A stretch of 55,405 nt of DNA, from assembly GCA_002428365.1 (NCBI GenBank), contig DIVW01000039.1, positions 1 to 55,405 on the forward strand, read 5' to 3'. The notes under the pieces were generated by a model. That model saw only the letters and a list, made by a program, of their open reading frames with translations, was not told the DNA's origin and made no database searches. The position numbers were made by a program, and so were the translations under genes. Positions 1-7,397 of the stretch are shown here, in pieces. Source of the stretch: Propionibacteriaceae bacterium UBA6122. Its GTDB lineage: Bacteria; Actinomycetota; Actinomycetes; Propionibacteriales; Propionibacteriaceae. Every line of letters starts with the position of its first letter. Positions within the stretch are counted from its first letter, which is position 1.

Positions 1-669
1 GACAACATCTTCCGGTTCACCCAGGCTGGCTCGGAGGTTTCGACCCTGCTGGGCCGGATGCCTTCGGCGGTGGGCTACCAGCCCAACCTGGCCGACGAGA
101 TGGGCCAGTTGCAGGAGCGGATCACCTCGACCCGCGGCCACTCGATCACTTCGATGCAGGCGATCTACGTGCCCGCTGACGACTACACCGACCCAGCTCC
201 GGCGACCACCTTCGCCCACCTGGACGCCACCACCGAGTTGAGCCGCGAGATCGCTTCCCGTGGTCTCTACCCGGCCGTGGACCCGCTGTCTAGCTCTTCG
301 CGGATCATGGACCCGCAGTACATCGGTGACGAGCACTACAACACCGCTACTCGGGTGAAGCAGATCCTGCAGCGCAACAAGGAACTCCAGGACATCATCG
401 CCATCCTCGGTGTCGACGAGCTGAGCGAAGAGGACAAGATCATTGTGTCCCGGGCTCGGCGGCTGCAGCAGTTCCTCAGCCAGAACACCTACATGGCGAC
501 CAAGTTCACCTCCGTGGTCGGCTCGACCGTGCCGCTGGCCGACACCATCGAGTCGTTTAAGATGATCTGCGACGGCGAGGTTGACCACATCGCCGAGCAG
601 GCCTTCTTCAACGTCGGTGGCCTGGACATGGTCTACGCCAACTGGGATCGCATCCAGAAGGAAGGCTGA
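1..669 (+). CDS. atpD: F1F0 ATP synthase subunit beta, C-terminal part (5' end outside window)
   Basis: Catalytic beta subunit of the F1 head, which makes ATP from ADP and phosphate using rotation driven by the proton gradient. The reading frame is open from base 1 and starts with DNIFRFTQAGSEVSTLLGR, a segment that follows the catalytic nucleotide-binding region in this family. It continues through MPSAVGYQPNLADEMGQLQE, the ALDPLSS-like segment (VDPLSSSSRIMDP) and the C-terminal helical domain. The ATG at base 58 is an internal methionine, not the start. About the last 222 residues are present. atpC begins one base after the stop, as expected for an atp operon. The identity is secure; only the N-terminal half with the Walker motifs is missing. 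Confidence 0.97.
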   Translation, partial: DNIFRFTQAGSEVSTLLGRMPSAVGYQPNLADEMGQLQERITSTRGHSITSMQAIYVPADDYTDPAPATTFAHLDATTELSREIASRGLYPAVDPLSSSSRIMDPQYIGDEHYNTATRVKQILQRNKELQDIIAILGVDELSEEDKIIVSRARRLQQFLSQNTYMATKFTSVVGSTVPLADTIESFKMICDGEVDHIAEQAFFNVGGLDMVYANWDRIQKEG

Positions 670-670
670 C

Positions 671-1075
671 GTGTCGGTACTTCGGGTAGAGGTAGTCGCA
701 GCTGAGGGCATCGCCTGGGAGGGCGACGCTCTCAGCGTGATCGCCCGCACCACAGAAGGCGATATCGGCGTGCTGCCGAATCACGAGCCGATGTTGGCCT
801 CGCTGTTGCCTTGTGCGGCCGAGGTCCTCACCACCGACGGCAACCGTGAGGTTGTGGTGCTCGATGGTGGGTTCATCTCAGTTGCCGACAATCGGGTCTC
901 GCTACTCAGCCCGGCGGCTCGAATCGCCGCCGAGATCGATCTGAAGGCCGCCGAGCACGAGCTGGTCGCAGCAGAGAAGCGGCTTAATGCTGGCGAGATC
1001 GACGATGAGACCAGGCACCACTTCATGCGCGCGCAGGCTCAAGTGAAGGCTGCTCGATTGGCGCAGGGTCACTGA
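671..1075 (+). CDS. atpC: F1F0 ATP synthase subunit epsilon
   Basis: Epsilon subunit of the F1 central stalk, linking gamma to the c-ring and able to inhibit ATP hydrolysis. I chose the GTG at 671, one base after the atpD stop. The upstream in-frame codons overlap atpD in another frame and do not resemble the family. The 134-residue product has the N-terminal beta-sandwich (LRVEVVAAEG, the EGDIGVLPNHEPMLASL motif at about 35-52, VVVLDGGFISVADNRV). A C-terminal helical segment rich in Ala/Glu/Lys follows. Length is normal for the actinobacterial subunit. It is the last gene of the atp operon here and is followed 11 bases later by the DUF2550 gene. Confidence 0.95.
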   Translation: MSVLRVEVVAAEGIAWEGDALSVIARTTEGDIGVLPNHEPMLASLLPCAAEVLTTDGNREVVVLDGGFISVADNRVSLLSPAARIAAEIDLKAAEHELVAAEKRLNAGEIDDETRHHFMRAQAQVKAARLAQGH

Positions 1076-1086
1076 GTATCGGATAA

Positions 1087-1533
1087 GTGCCAGTGGAACT
1101 GTTGGGGATAGCCGAATGGGCGGCACTGGTTATCGCAGTGGTGCTGTTGGTTCCGGTGCTGTTCCTGGCAACCCGACGCCGCTGGCTCTCCCGGCAAGGT
1201 GGGCTATTCGACTGCAGTTTGCGCTTAACGACGACGACGCCCGGGGCCGGTTGGGTCCTGGGCGTCGCGCGCTATTCCGGGGACAATCTGGAGTGGTTCC
1301 GGGTGTTCTCGCCTTCGCTGCGACCGCGGTTCATCTTTCCTCGCTCAATATCGCAGGCAGGCACCCAGCGCGAACCGGACGCGATCGAAGCCGTCGTGCT
1401 GACCAACGAACAGCGCATCATTGGCCTGGAGTTGGCTGATGGCCGGTCTTGGGAGTTGGCGATGTCGACCGCGTCGATGACCGGGCTGCTGAGCTGGTTG
1501 GAATCCTCCCCGCCCGGGGCCCGCTACCGCTGA
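1087..1533 (+). CDS. DUF2550 family membrane-anchored protein
   Basis: A 148-residue protein of unknown function that follows atpC in many Actinobacteria; both sequence and position match DUF2550. It has one N-terminal membrane helix (about residues 8-28, ending in RRRW), which leaves a soluble domain inside the cell. That domain carries the conserved-looking segments FDCSLR, GWVLGVARYSGDNLEWFRVFS, and EAVVLTNEQRIIGLELADGR. The GTG start at 1087 lies 11 bases after the atpC stop, so it is probably transcribed with the ATP synthase genes. No catalytic motif is visible. Placement next to ATP synthase is suggestive only; I would not assign a function. Confidence 0.85.
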   Translation: MPVELLGIAEWAALVIAVVLLVPVLFLATRRRWLSRQGGLFDCSLRLTTTTPGAGWVLGVARYSGDNLEWFRVFSPSLRPRFIFPRSISQAGTQREPDAIEAVVLTNEQRIIGLELADGRSWELAMSTASMTGLLSWLESSPPGARYR

Positions 1534-1547
1534 ACTGCCGCCTGGTT

Positions 1548-2330
1548 CTACTCAGGGGTAGCTGGGCTGGCCGGCTCGCCGACCTGTTGATCATCGGTCG
1601 GCTCCTGGTCGTCAGCGACCTCCAGATCAACGCTGGCCTCTTGGCCAACGCTGGGCCCTTCGCCAACGCTGGGCTGCGACTCGTGGTCGCCGGTGATGGT
1701 TTCGCGCAGGCGGGCCGCCTTCGGGTTTGGGGCGAGCCGGTCTTTCCCTGGCACCCAAAGCACTTCGCCAACCTGCTGGCCAGCAACCCGGGCCAGGATG
1801 AACAACAGATCCGAAAGCCGATTCAGGTAGGCCAACGCCAATAAGTTCACCCCACCAGGGTGATCCTCGGTCGCGGGCTTGTTGCCGTAAATGCTGGCCG
1901 CAGCCCACGCCGTCCGCTCAGCGCGGCGGACAACCGTGCGGGCCACCTGAAGCCAAGCGGAGGCGCCCGAGCCCCCCGGCAGGATGAACGACTGGAGTTC
2001 GGGTAGACCCTCGGAGAACTCATCACACCAGCGCTCCAGGCGATCGACATAGGGCTGGATGATCCGCAGTGACTCCTCATCGTCGGCCTTGAGCGGGTTG
2101 GAAAGGTCGGCGCCGCAGTCGAAAAGCTCGTTTTGGATGTGCCGCAAGACCTCGGCCACCTCAGTGGGAAGGTCTGACTGGGCCAGCGCCACCCCGATGA
2201 TCGAGTTCGCCTCGTCCACATGCCCGTAGGCCTGAACCCGAGCGTCGGTCTTGGCCGCGTCAGAGAAGTCCGAAAGCTTGGTGGTGCCGGCGTCCCCGGT
2301 GCGGGTGTAAATGCGCGTGAGCTTGACCAT
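1548..2330 (-). CDS. Cob(I)yrinic acid a,c-diamide/cobalamin adenosyltransferase, PduO type, with repetitive acidic tail
   Basis: Transfers the 5'-deoxyadenosyl group of ATP to cob(I)alamin, giving the coenzyme B12 needed by methylmalonyl-CoA mutase. Family signatures include the N-terminal ATP-binding TRTGDAGTTKL, ARVQAYGHVDEANS, FILPGGSGASAWLQVAR, VVRRAERTAW and AYLNRLSDLLF. The core spans about residues 1-205. Residues 205-260 form an acidic tail with three hexapeptide repeats (about 220-237), not part of the catalytic fold. An in-frame TTG lies nine bases upstream (2339), but the ATG at 2330 is preceded by a promoter-like TTGACA/TTGATT pair, so I use the ATG. It is divergent from the PPIase gene. 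A methylmalonyl-CoA epimerase at 7398-7841 fits B12-dependent propionate metabolism. The symbol is withheld because cobA/cobO/pduO usage varies. Confidence 0.9.
   Translation of the reverse strand: MVKLTRIYTRTGDAGTTKLSDFSDAAKTDARVQAYGHVDEANSIIGVALAQSDLPTEVAEVLRHIQNELFDCGADLSNPLKADDEESLRIIQPYVDRLERWCDEFSEGLPELQSFILPGGSGASAWLQVARTVVRRAERTAWAAASIYGNKPATEDHPGGVNLLALAYLNRLSDLLFILARVAGQQVGEVLWVPGKDRLAPNPKAARLRETITGDHESQPSVGEGPSVGQEASVDLEVADDQEPTDDQQVGEPASPATPE
1628..1672 (-). repeat. Three-copy 18-bp tandem repeat in the adenosyltransferase tail
   Basis: The nonamer CAACGCTGG recurs at 1628-1636, 1646-1654 and 1664-1672 on the plus strand, an exact period of 18 bases. It encodes the hexapeptide series PSVGEG-PSVGQE-ASVDLE in the C-terminal extension. 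The repeat is in frame, so copy number could change without breaking the gene. Confidence 0.8.
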
Positions 2331-2337
2331 GGCAGCC

Positions 2338-2367
2338 AATCAACACCGGTGGCGCGAACGGTGTCAA
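2338..2367 (-). promoter_or_regulatory. Probable leaderless promoter of the adenosyltransferase gene
   Basis: On the minus strand TTGACA (2367-2362), an 18-base spacer and TTGATT (2343-2338) end 7 bases before the ATG at 2330. No Shine-Dalgarno is present, so transcription probably starts at or next to the start codon. Confidence 0.5.
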
Positions 2368-2406
2368 ACCGGGGTCCCGGACGCGGGTTATGGCAGGCTT
2401 GGCCGG

Positions 2407-3090
2407 GTGAATCTGACTAAGACATCTGCCCTGGTGGGCCTGACCGCAGTTCTTGTTGGCTGTAGCGCTGCGACTACTGTTCCGACCACTTCGGCACCAA
2501 CCGGAGCGACGTCCTCGGCAAGTGGCGCAACCTGCAGCTATGAGACCACCGGCGATGCCAGCAAGCCGGTCAATCAGCCGCCTACCTCGGGGATAGCCAA
2601 TACCGGCACGGTTGACTACGTGGTCAAGCTGAATGGCTCGGACGTTGGGCTGACGTTGAATCGGGCCGCCGCGCCGTGCGCCGTAAACTCCTTCATTTCG
2701 TTGGCCGAACAGGGCTTCTACGACCAGACCTCCTGCCATCGGATGGCCGCCTACTCCGGTTTCGAGATGCTGCAATGCGGGGATCCAACCGGTACTGGCA
2801 TGGGGGGGCCTGGCTATCAGTTCGCCGAGGAGTTGACCGGTGCCGAGACCTACGGGGCTGGCACATTGGCCATGGCCCGCACCAGCCAGCCGACGAGCCA
2901 AGGTTCACAGTTCTTCCTAGTGTTTGGGGACACCCAACTCGCCCCCGAGTACACGGTGTTTGGCACCATCGATGCCGCTGGTTTGAAGGTGATCCAGAAG
3001 ATTGGAGCCGGTGGCACCGACAACAGCCAAGGGTCCGGCGTCGGCAAGCCCAAAACCCCAGCTGTCATTACCTCGGTGAAGCCGCGCTGA
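2407..3090 (+). CDS. Cyclophilin-type peptidyl-prolyl cis-trans isomerase, lipoprotein
   Basis: Catalyses cis-trans isomerisation of Xaa-Pro bonds, here probably on the outer face of the cytoplasmic membrane. From the GTG at 2407 the product has 227 residues and a signal peptide ending in the lipobox LVGC (Cys19), followed by a Ser/Thr/Ala-rich linker. The cyclophilin domain starts at about residue 65 (TVDYVVKLNGSDVGLTLN). It holds FYDQTSCHRM, TGTGMGGPGYQFAEE, GTLAMART, GSQFFLVFGD and YTVFGTID. The frame is open upstream to 2311, but that extension would block the signal peptide. No Shine-Dalgarno precedes the GTG; CAGGCT 7 bases upstream could be a leaderless -10. It is divergent from the adenosyltransferase gene and its 3' end overlaps the convergent hydrolase by 23 bases. 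Confidence 0.9.
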   Translation: MNLTKTSALVGLTAVLVGCSAATTVPTTSAPTGATSSASGATCSYETTGDASKPVNQPPTSGIANTGTVDYVVKLNGSDVGLTLNRAAAPCAVNSFISLAEQGFYDQTSCHRMAAYSGFEMLQCGDPTGTGMGGPGYQFAEELTGAETYGAGTLAMARTSQPTSQGSQFFLVFGDTQLAPEYTVFGTIDAAGLKVIQKIGAGGTDNSQGSGVGKPKTPAVITSVKPR

Positions 3091-3856
3091 GCTCAGCCAG
3101 GGCGGTGATTACTGCGGCGGGGTTGTCGGCATGCACCCAGTGGCCAGCGTCCGGAATCACCACCTGGTGAACCGAGGGGAAGTAGCGCTGCATCAGCGCC
3201 AGATCCTCGGCCCGGTAATAGGGGGAGCGCTCACCGACCACCCAGGAGGTGGGGCGCTCGAACGTGACTGGGCCAACCTCGGGCCAGCTGGCCAACTCGG
3301 GTAGCGAGGCGGCCAAAAGCTCCAGGTTGGGCTGCCAGTGCCAGCCGCCGCGATCGCGCAGGTTGGTGAGCAGGAACTGGCGCACCGCCGGGTTTGCCAC
3401 CGTGGCACTGAGTTGGCGGTCGGCATCGGCCTTGCCGGTCAGCGTGGTCAAGTCGATGCCGCGCATCGCCGCCAGGTAGGGCCCGAAACTGCTCACCTGT
3501 CCGGATTCGGTCGGCGAGATGTCCACCACGGCCAGGCCAGCGAACAACTCCGGCCGGGTCAGGGCGCCGATCATTGCCACCTTGCCGCCCATCGAATGAC
3601 CCACCAGGATCGGTGGCGCTCCGGCGAGGCGGTTCTCGATTTCGGCACAGACGGCCGCAGCCGACTCGGCGTAGCTGAAGGTTGCCGTCCAGGGGCTGGC
3701 CCCGTGATTGGGCAGGTCGAAGAGCACTGAGCCGTGGCCTAAGGCGGCCAATCCCTGAGCAATCTGGGTCCAATTTCGGCCGCGGCCGAATAGCCCGTGC
3801 AGGAAAGCGAAGCGGACAGGCGCGTCCCCGACCGAGGTGGCTGCCAAGCCGCTCAT
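3068..3856 (-). CDS. Alpha/beta hydrolase (YbfF/ABHD11-like)
   Basis: A cytoplasmic alpha/beta-hydrolase of about 262 residues, likely an esterase or thioesterase; the substrate cannot be read from sequence. Visible elements: HGLFGRGRNW (oxyanion region), FDLPNHGAS, nucleophile elbow GHSMGG with Ser at about residue 88, VVDISP with a conserved Asp at about 111, and the C-terminal DAGHWVHADNP with the catalytic His. The usual acidic position after the sixth strand reads VVGERSPYY, so the acid may be the VVDISP Asp, as in the YbfF-like group (inference). The ATG overlaps the stop of the upstream small gene as ATGA, so the two are translationally coupled. Tail-to-tail overlap with the PPIase gene is 23 bases. 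Confidence 0.85.
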   Translation of the reverse strand: MSGLAATSVGDAPVRFAFLHGLFGRGRNWTQIAQGLAALGHGSVLFDLPNHGASPWTATFSYAESAAAVCAEIENRLAGAPPILVGHSMGGKVAMIGALTRPELFAGLAVVDISPTESGQVSSFGPYLAAMRGIDLTTLTGKADADRQLSATVANPAVRQFLLTNLRDRGGWHWQPNLELLAASLPELASWPEVGPVTFERPTSWVVGERSPYYRAEDLALMQRYFPSVHQVVIPDAGHWVHADNPAAVITALAELSAASPR

Positions 3857-4128
3857 GGCCGGTTGCTCCAGCAGGCGGTGTGCCAGTGGCGTCGCTCGTC
3901 TACTCCCGAGACCGAGCCGATGCTGGCCTGGCGAGGCCAGGCGACCACGTGGGCGACGCCAGGTCCGACGCTGCGGCTACAACCCGGGCAGCGGTAGGTC
4001 TTGGTGGCCGAATCGGCCGCCATCGCCTGAACCATCCAGGCACCGTCCTGCTTCTGCTCCGACCGTGCGAAAGCGCCCACCGTAAGCGGACGCGGCGGGC
4101 GCAAGTGTTTTGATGGTCGCTTGGCCAT
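3853..4128 (-). CDS. Small zinc-ribbon-like hypothetical protein
   Basis: A 91-residue protein with a basic N-terminus (MAKRPSKHLRPPRPLTVG) and a likely metal site made of CPGC (Cys47, Cys50) and HWHTACW (His83, Cys86), that is CxxC plus HxxC. Proteins like it are common but uncharacterised in Actinobacteria. I chose the ATG at 4128 because an AGGA sequence lies about 8 bases upstream and the family begins MAKRP; the frame stays open to 4164. It overlaps the hydrolase start by four bases (ATGA) and is divergent from nucS, separated by 65 bases. A DNA- or RNA-binding role is possible but not shown. Confidence 0.75.
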   Translation of the reverse strand: MAKRPSKHLRPPRPLTVGAFARSEQKQDGAWMVQAMAADSATKTYRCPGCSRSVGPGVAHVVAWPRQASIGSVSGVDERRHWHTACWSNRP

Positions 4129-4181
4129 AACTGAAGTCCTATGCCATCGCGCCGCGATGGGCAAGTTGAGCCCGGCGAGGG

Positions 4182-4187
4182 TAAGTT
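4182..4187 (+). promoter_or_regulatory. Leaderless -10 box of nucS
   Basis: TAAGTT ends exactly 6 bases before the GTG at 4194, with no Shine-Dalgarno between. This is the spacing expected when transcription starts at the start codon. Confidence 0.5.
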
Positions 4188-4193
4188 AGCGGG

Positions 4194-4904
4194 GTGCGTT
4201 TGCTGATAGCCCGTTGCCAGGTCGACTATGCCGGACGACTCACCGCACACCTGCCAATGGCCACCCGGCTGATCATGGTGAAGGCCGACGGTTCGGTTTC
4301 GATTCACGCCGATGACCGGGCCTACAAGCCGCTGAACTGGATGAGCGCACCTTGCCGGTTGACGGTGAGCCCGCCGCCGGCGGATGTCGAAGCCGTGGTG
4401 GCTGCCCAGGAGTCTGGCCTGACCCAAGTGTGGGAAGTGCGCAACAACGACGGGGACACCCTCCAGATCGCCATCGGCGAGGTGTTCCACGACTCCGCCC
4501 ATGAGCTCGGGATCGACCCCGGCCTGCAGAAGGACGGGGTGGAAGCCCATTTGCAGGCTCTGCTGGCCGAAAACCCGGCGACCTTCGGCGAGGGTTGGTG
4601 CCTGGTGCAACGGGAGTACCTGACCCCGATCGGTCCGGTGGATCTGCTGTTCCGCGACGCTCAGGGAGCCTACGTGGCCGTTGAGGTGAAGCGGCGCGGC
4701 GAAATCGATGGCGTGGAACAGCTGACTCGCTATTTGGACCTGATGAACGCAGACCCACTGCTCAACCCCGTAAGGGGAGTGTTCGCCGCCCAGCAAATCA
4801 AGCCGCAGGCGCGCACCCTGGCTGGCACCCGAGACATCGACTGCCTACTGGTCGACTACAACGCACTGCGCGGTCTGGACAACGCTGAGGAGCGGCTGTT
4901 CTGA
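4194..4904 (+). CDS. nucS: Endonuclease NucS (EndoMS), mismatch-specific
   Basis: NucS/EndoMS cuts both strands at mismatched bases and replaces MutS/MutL in most Actinobacteria. The 236-residue product has the N-terminal DNA-binding/dimerisation domain (about 1-105) and a RecB-like nuclease domain. The nuclease active site is visible as Asp150 in GPVDLLF, Glu164-x-Lys166 in AVEVKRR and Gln176 in EQLTRYL. The C-terminus EERLF resembles the short motif that binds the sliding clamp. The GTG at 4194 follows a leaderless-type -10 box. It is convergent with the AI-2E permease gene. All catalytic positions I can check are intact, so I expect an active enzyme. Confidence 0.95.
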   Translation: MRLLIARCQVDYAGRLTAHLPMATRLIMVKADGSVSIHADDRAYKPLNWMSAPCRLTVSPPPADVEAVVAAQESGLTQVWEVRNNDGDTLQIAIGEVFHDSAHELGIDPGLQKDGVEAHLQALLAENPATFGEGWCLVQREYLTPIGPVDLLFRDAQGAYVAVEVKRRGEIDGVEQLTRYLDLMNADPLLNPVRGVFAAQQIKPQARTLAGTRDIDCLLVDYNALRGLDNAEERLF

Positions 4905-4919
4905 GCGTGATCGGTGTCG

Positions 4920-4934
4920 CCAACCGAGAGTTGG
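4920..4934. terminator. Weak hairpin between convergent nucS and permease genes
   Basis: CCAAC-CGAGA-GTTGG forms a 5-bp stem with a 5-base loop in the 47-base gap between two convergent stops. No T-run follows, so it is only a weak bidirectional terminator candidate. Confidence 0.25.
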
Positions 4935-4951
4935 TCGACGAGGGTCCTTAG

Positions 4952-6172
4952 CTACTGTCGATCCAGAGTTGGGATCAACACCTCGCGGTAGAGCAGCAAC
5001 AGCGCGGCCGTAATCGGGATGGCCAGAATGGCCCCCAAAATGCCCAGCAGTAGGCCACCGGAGATGGCCGCGATCATCACCAACACCGCCGGGATCTGCA
5101 CGGATCTAGCGAAGATTCGCGGCCCGATGACATAGGCGTCGACCTGCTGATAGATCAGGAAAAAGATCAGCGTGATCAGGCCGGTGGTGGGGCCAAAGGC
5201 GAAGGCAACGATCGAGACGATCACCGTCGAGAAGGTGGTGCCGATTAGCGGAATTAGTGCCAACAATCCGACCACTACGGCCAAGGCCAAGGCGAACTGC
5301 CCGATCCCAACGATGTTGAGGAAGATAAACGTCACGGTCATCCAGAGCATGGCCACCATGGCGAGTCCGGAGACGTAGCCGCCCACGCGCTTGAACATCT
5401 CGTTGGCCAAGTACTTCACTCGCGGTCGGCGGGAGGCCGGCGCCAGCTGGTAGATGACCTCCTTGATCGAAGGCAACGCGATCAAGAAGTAGAGAGTGAG
5501 GACTGTGGTCACGACCACACTGAAGACGCTGTTGGCCACCGCCTGCCCGGCGCCGACCAGGCCACCAAAGAGGCTGGCGATGAGTTCGCCGGAGGTGAGG
5601 AACTGCACGGCCTTGCTGATCACACCGAACTGGGCGTCAAAGGCGGCGATTTGGGGGTTTTGGCGCAAATTCTCCAAGTAGCTCGGGGCCTGGGTCATCA
5701 ACAAAGTGACCTGTTCAATCACGACCGGAACCAGCGCCCAAGCGGCCAGCCCGACGATGATGATCACGCCGAGCGCGACCAGCACGACCGCCACCCCGCG
5801 ACGCAGCCCACGATCGTGGAGCCAAGCCACCGCGGGGTTCAGGCCGAGGGCCAACGCCATCGAAAGGACCATCAGGATCAAGATGGAGCGCAACGAGGAC
5901 AGCGCCAGCACCACCCCGTTGGCCGCCAGCGCTCCAATCGCGAGGAGGAAACCGATCTGGAGCGGGTTGCGTTCCAACAGGTTGGTCTTGCGCTCATCGG
6001 GCCCGCCAGCCCCAGGGTTGAGATCTGGGGGAGTTGGCTGGGTGACCCGCCGCCAACGGCGCAGCCAACTACGGCTGCCACCGTCGGCCAGCGGAATGCC
6101 CGCCGGCACCGACCCAAGTGAATCGGTGCGCGGCGGTTCGGCCGCTTCCGGCCCGTCCGGAGTCGCGGCCAT
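4952..6172 (-). CDS. AI-2E family transporter (PerM/UPF0118)
   Basis: A polytopic inner-membrane protein of 406 residues. After a charged, Pro-rich cytoplasmic N-terminus (about 1-75) there are two hydrophobic helices, a third at about 135-160, a long extracytoplasmic-like segment, and then a C-terminal bundle. The bundle includes VVVGLLALIPLIGTTFS, LIYQQVDAYVIGPRIFARSV and LLLGILGAILAIPITAALLLL, which identify the family. Members export quorum-sensing AI-2 in some bacteria, or act as sodium/proton antiporters or general permeases in others, so the substrate is unknown. It starts 5 bases after the DivIVA-like gene on the minus strand and is almost certainly cotranscribed with it. Confidence 0.88.
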   Translation of the reverse strand: MAATPDGPEAAEPPRTDSLGSVPAGIPLADGGSRSWLRRWRRVTQPTPPDLNPGAGGPDERKTNLLERNPLQIGFLLAIGALAANGVVLALSSLRSILILMVLSMALALGLNPAVAWLHDRGLRRGVAVVLVALGVIIIVGLAAWALVPVVIEQVTLLMTQAPSYLENLRQNPQIAAFDAQFGVISKAVQFLTSGELIASLFGGLVGAGQAVANSVFSVVVTTVLTLYFLIALPSIKEVIYQLAPASRRPRVKYLANEMFKRVGGYVSGLAMVAMLWMTVTFIFLNIVGIGQFALALAVVVGLLALIPLIGTTFSTVIVSIVAFAFGPTTGLITLIFFLIYQQVDAYVIGPRIFARSVQIPAVLVMIAAISGGLLLGILGAILAIPITAALLLLYREVLIPTLDRQ

Positions 6173-6177
6173 TGCTA

Positions 6178-7320
6178 TTACTCCGACTTCTTGCCCAGGA
6201 GAGCGGTTTCCTCGCCGTCCGCAGCTTCGGTCGGGGATTCCGAGGTTGCCGGCTCGGCGGCTTCGGCATCGAGGTCCTCAGCTGGCGCCAAGGCATCTTT
6301 GTCGGGATCGCCGTACTCCACGACGCTCTTGCCAGCCAGTGCGGAGAGCTCGTTGAGCTGGGCGAGGATCGCCTTGTGTCGTCCGGCAAGCAGGTCGACG
6401 CTGGATTCCAGCTTCGCCTTCTTGTCTTCGGCGACCCGGATAGCCGCGGAGTGAACGGTCTTGGCCTCCTTGCGGGCGGCCACCATGATGCTGTCGGCCT
6501 CGGCCTCGGCAGCCTGGCGGATCCGCTCGGCCTCGGCGATCACGGCTTCGCGACGCTGATCCCAGGTCTGGGAATCCGACTCAATCTTGGCCTGGAACCC
6601 TTCGGCTCGCTCCCGCGCACCCTCGACCAGCGACTCAAGCTTGCTGGCGGCCTCTTCCTGGGCCAGTTTGAGGGAGGCCAGATCGGCTTCCTTCTGCTGG
6701 GCCAAGGCAACCTGCTGTTCGGCGTAGTGCCGATCGGCCTCGGCCAGCTTGGCCTCGCACTCGGTCACGTTCTTCTCAGCGATCAGCTTGGCCTGGGCCT
6801 GAGCCTCGCCGATGATCTGCTCAGCCTCGCTCTTGGCGGCCTCGCGGATCATCGCGGCCTGGTCTTTGACGCCAGACAGATCGGCTGCGTTCTGCTCGCT
6901 CAGCTGCTTGCGCAGTTCGGCGAAGCTGTCCGAAGACTTCGCGCGGGTTTCCTCCGCGGCGGAGACAACTTCTTCAGCCTTCCGCTCAGCCTCGATCTCA
7001 GCCTGGGCGATGAGTTCCTTGGCCTTGGCCTGCGCGGTGGTCAGCAGTTCGTTGGCCTGTGCCTCGGCCGAACGGAGCATGCCGCGGGCATGGGCGCCAA
7101 GCTTGGAGAAGTCGGTGTCGTCGGCCTTTGCCGTGGCCGCCGCGAGCTGCTTCTGCTGCTGGCGAATCTGCGCTTTTGCGCGAGACAACTGGGCCTCTAC
7201 GTCGCGGACGTAGGCATCAACCGCCCCTTTGTCGTAGCCACGCAAGGATTGGGGGAAGTTCCCCACTGCCGTTGCGGTCTCGTCAAACAGGTCCAGGCCC
7301 GTAGTGTCGTCGTAAGTCAC
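6178..7320 (-). CDS. DivIVA-domain coiled-coil protein
   Basis: A 380-residue protein that is nearly all coiled coil (about residues 35-335), very rich in Ala, Glu, Lys and Gln, with an acidic disordered tail. The N-terminus FPQSLRGYDKGAVDAYVRDVEAQL matches the membrane-curvature-binding segment of DivIVA/Wag31-like proteins. In Actinobacteria such proteins mark the pole or septum and recruit envelope-growth factors. This one differs from the main Wag31 protein in its longer heptad region, so I call it DivIVA-like and not the Wag31 orthologue. The GTG at 7320 is preceded by GGGAGG with 6 bases of spacing. An 11-bp hairpin separates it from the upstream epimerase gene. Confidence 0.75.
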   Translation of the reverse strand: MTYDDTTGLDLFDETATAVGNFPQSLRGYDKGAVDAYVRDVEAQLSRAKAQIRQQQKQLAAATAKADDTDFSKLGAHARGMLRSAEAQANELLTTAQAKAKELIAQAEIEAERKAEEVVSAAEETRAKSSDSFAELRKQLSEQNAADLSGVKDQAAMIREAAKSEAEQIIGEAQAQAKLIAEKNVTECEAKLAEADRHYAEQQVALAQQKEADLASLKLAQEEAASKLESLVEGARERAEGFQAKIESDSQTWDQRREAVIAEAERIRQAAEAEADSIMVAARKEAKTVHSAAIRVAEDKKAKLESSVDLLAGRHKAILAQLNELSALAGKSVVEYGDPDKDALAPAEDLDAEAAEPATSESPTEAADGEETALLGKKSE

Positions 7321-7355
7321 GCTGTCCTCCCTTTCGTCAGGGCGAAATGGTACCG

Positions 7356-7382
7356 GTCCAGTCCCCCTTTTGGGGACTGGAC
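7356..7382 (-). terminator. Perfect 11-bp hairpin between epimerase and DivIVA-like genes
   Basis: GTCCAGTCCCC (7356-7366) and GGGGACTGGAC (7372-7382) are exact inverted repeats around a 5-base loop. It lies 15 bases beyond the epimerase stop in the minus direction. There is no U-run, so it may end or attenuate transcription, or stabilise the mRNA end. Confidence 0.55.
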
Positions 7383-7397
7383 AGCGGTTCTGATCGG

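Noticed and set aside
4194..4904. Bacteriophage or restriction nuclease origin for the RecB-like nuclease
   Set aside because: Both the N-terminal domain and the D-ExK-Q active site match NucS, a core actinobacterial repair gene.
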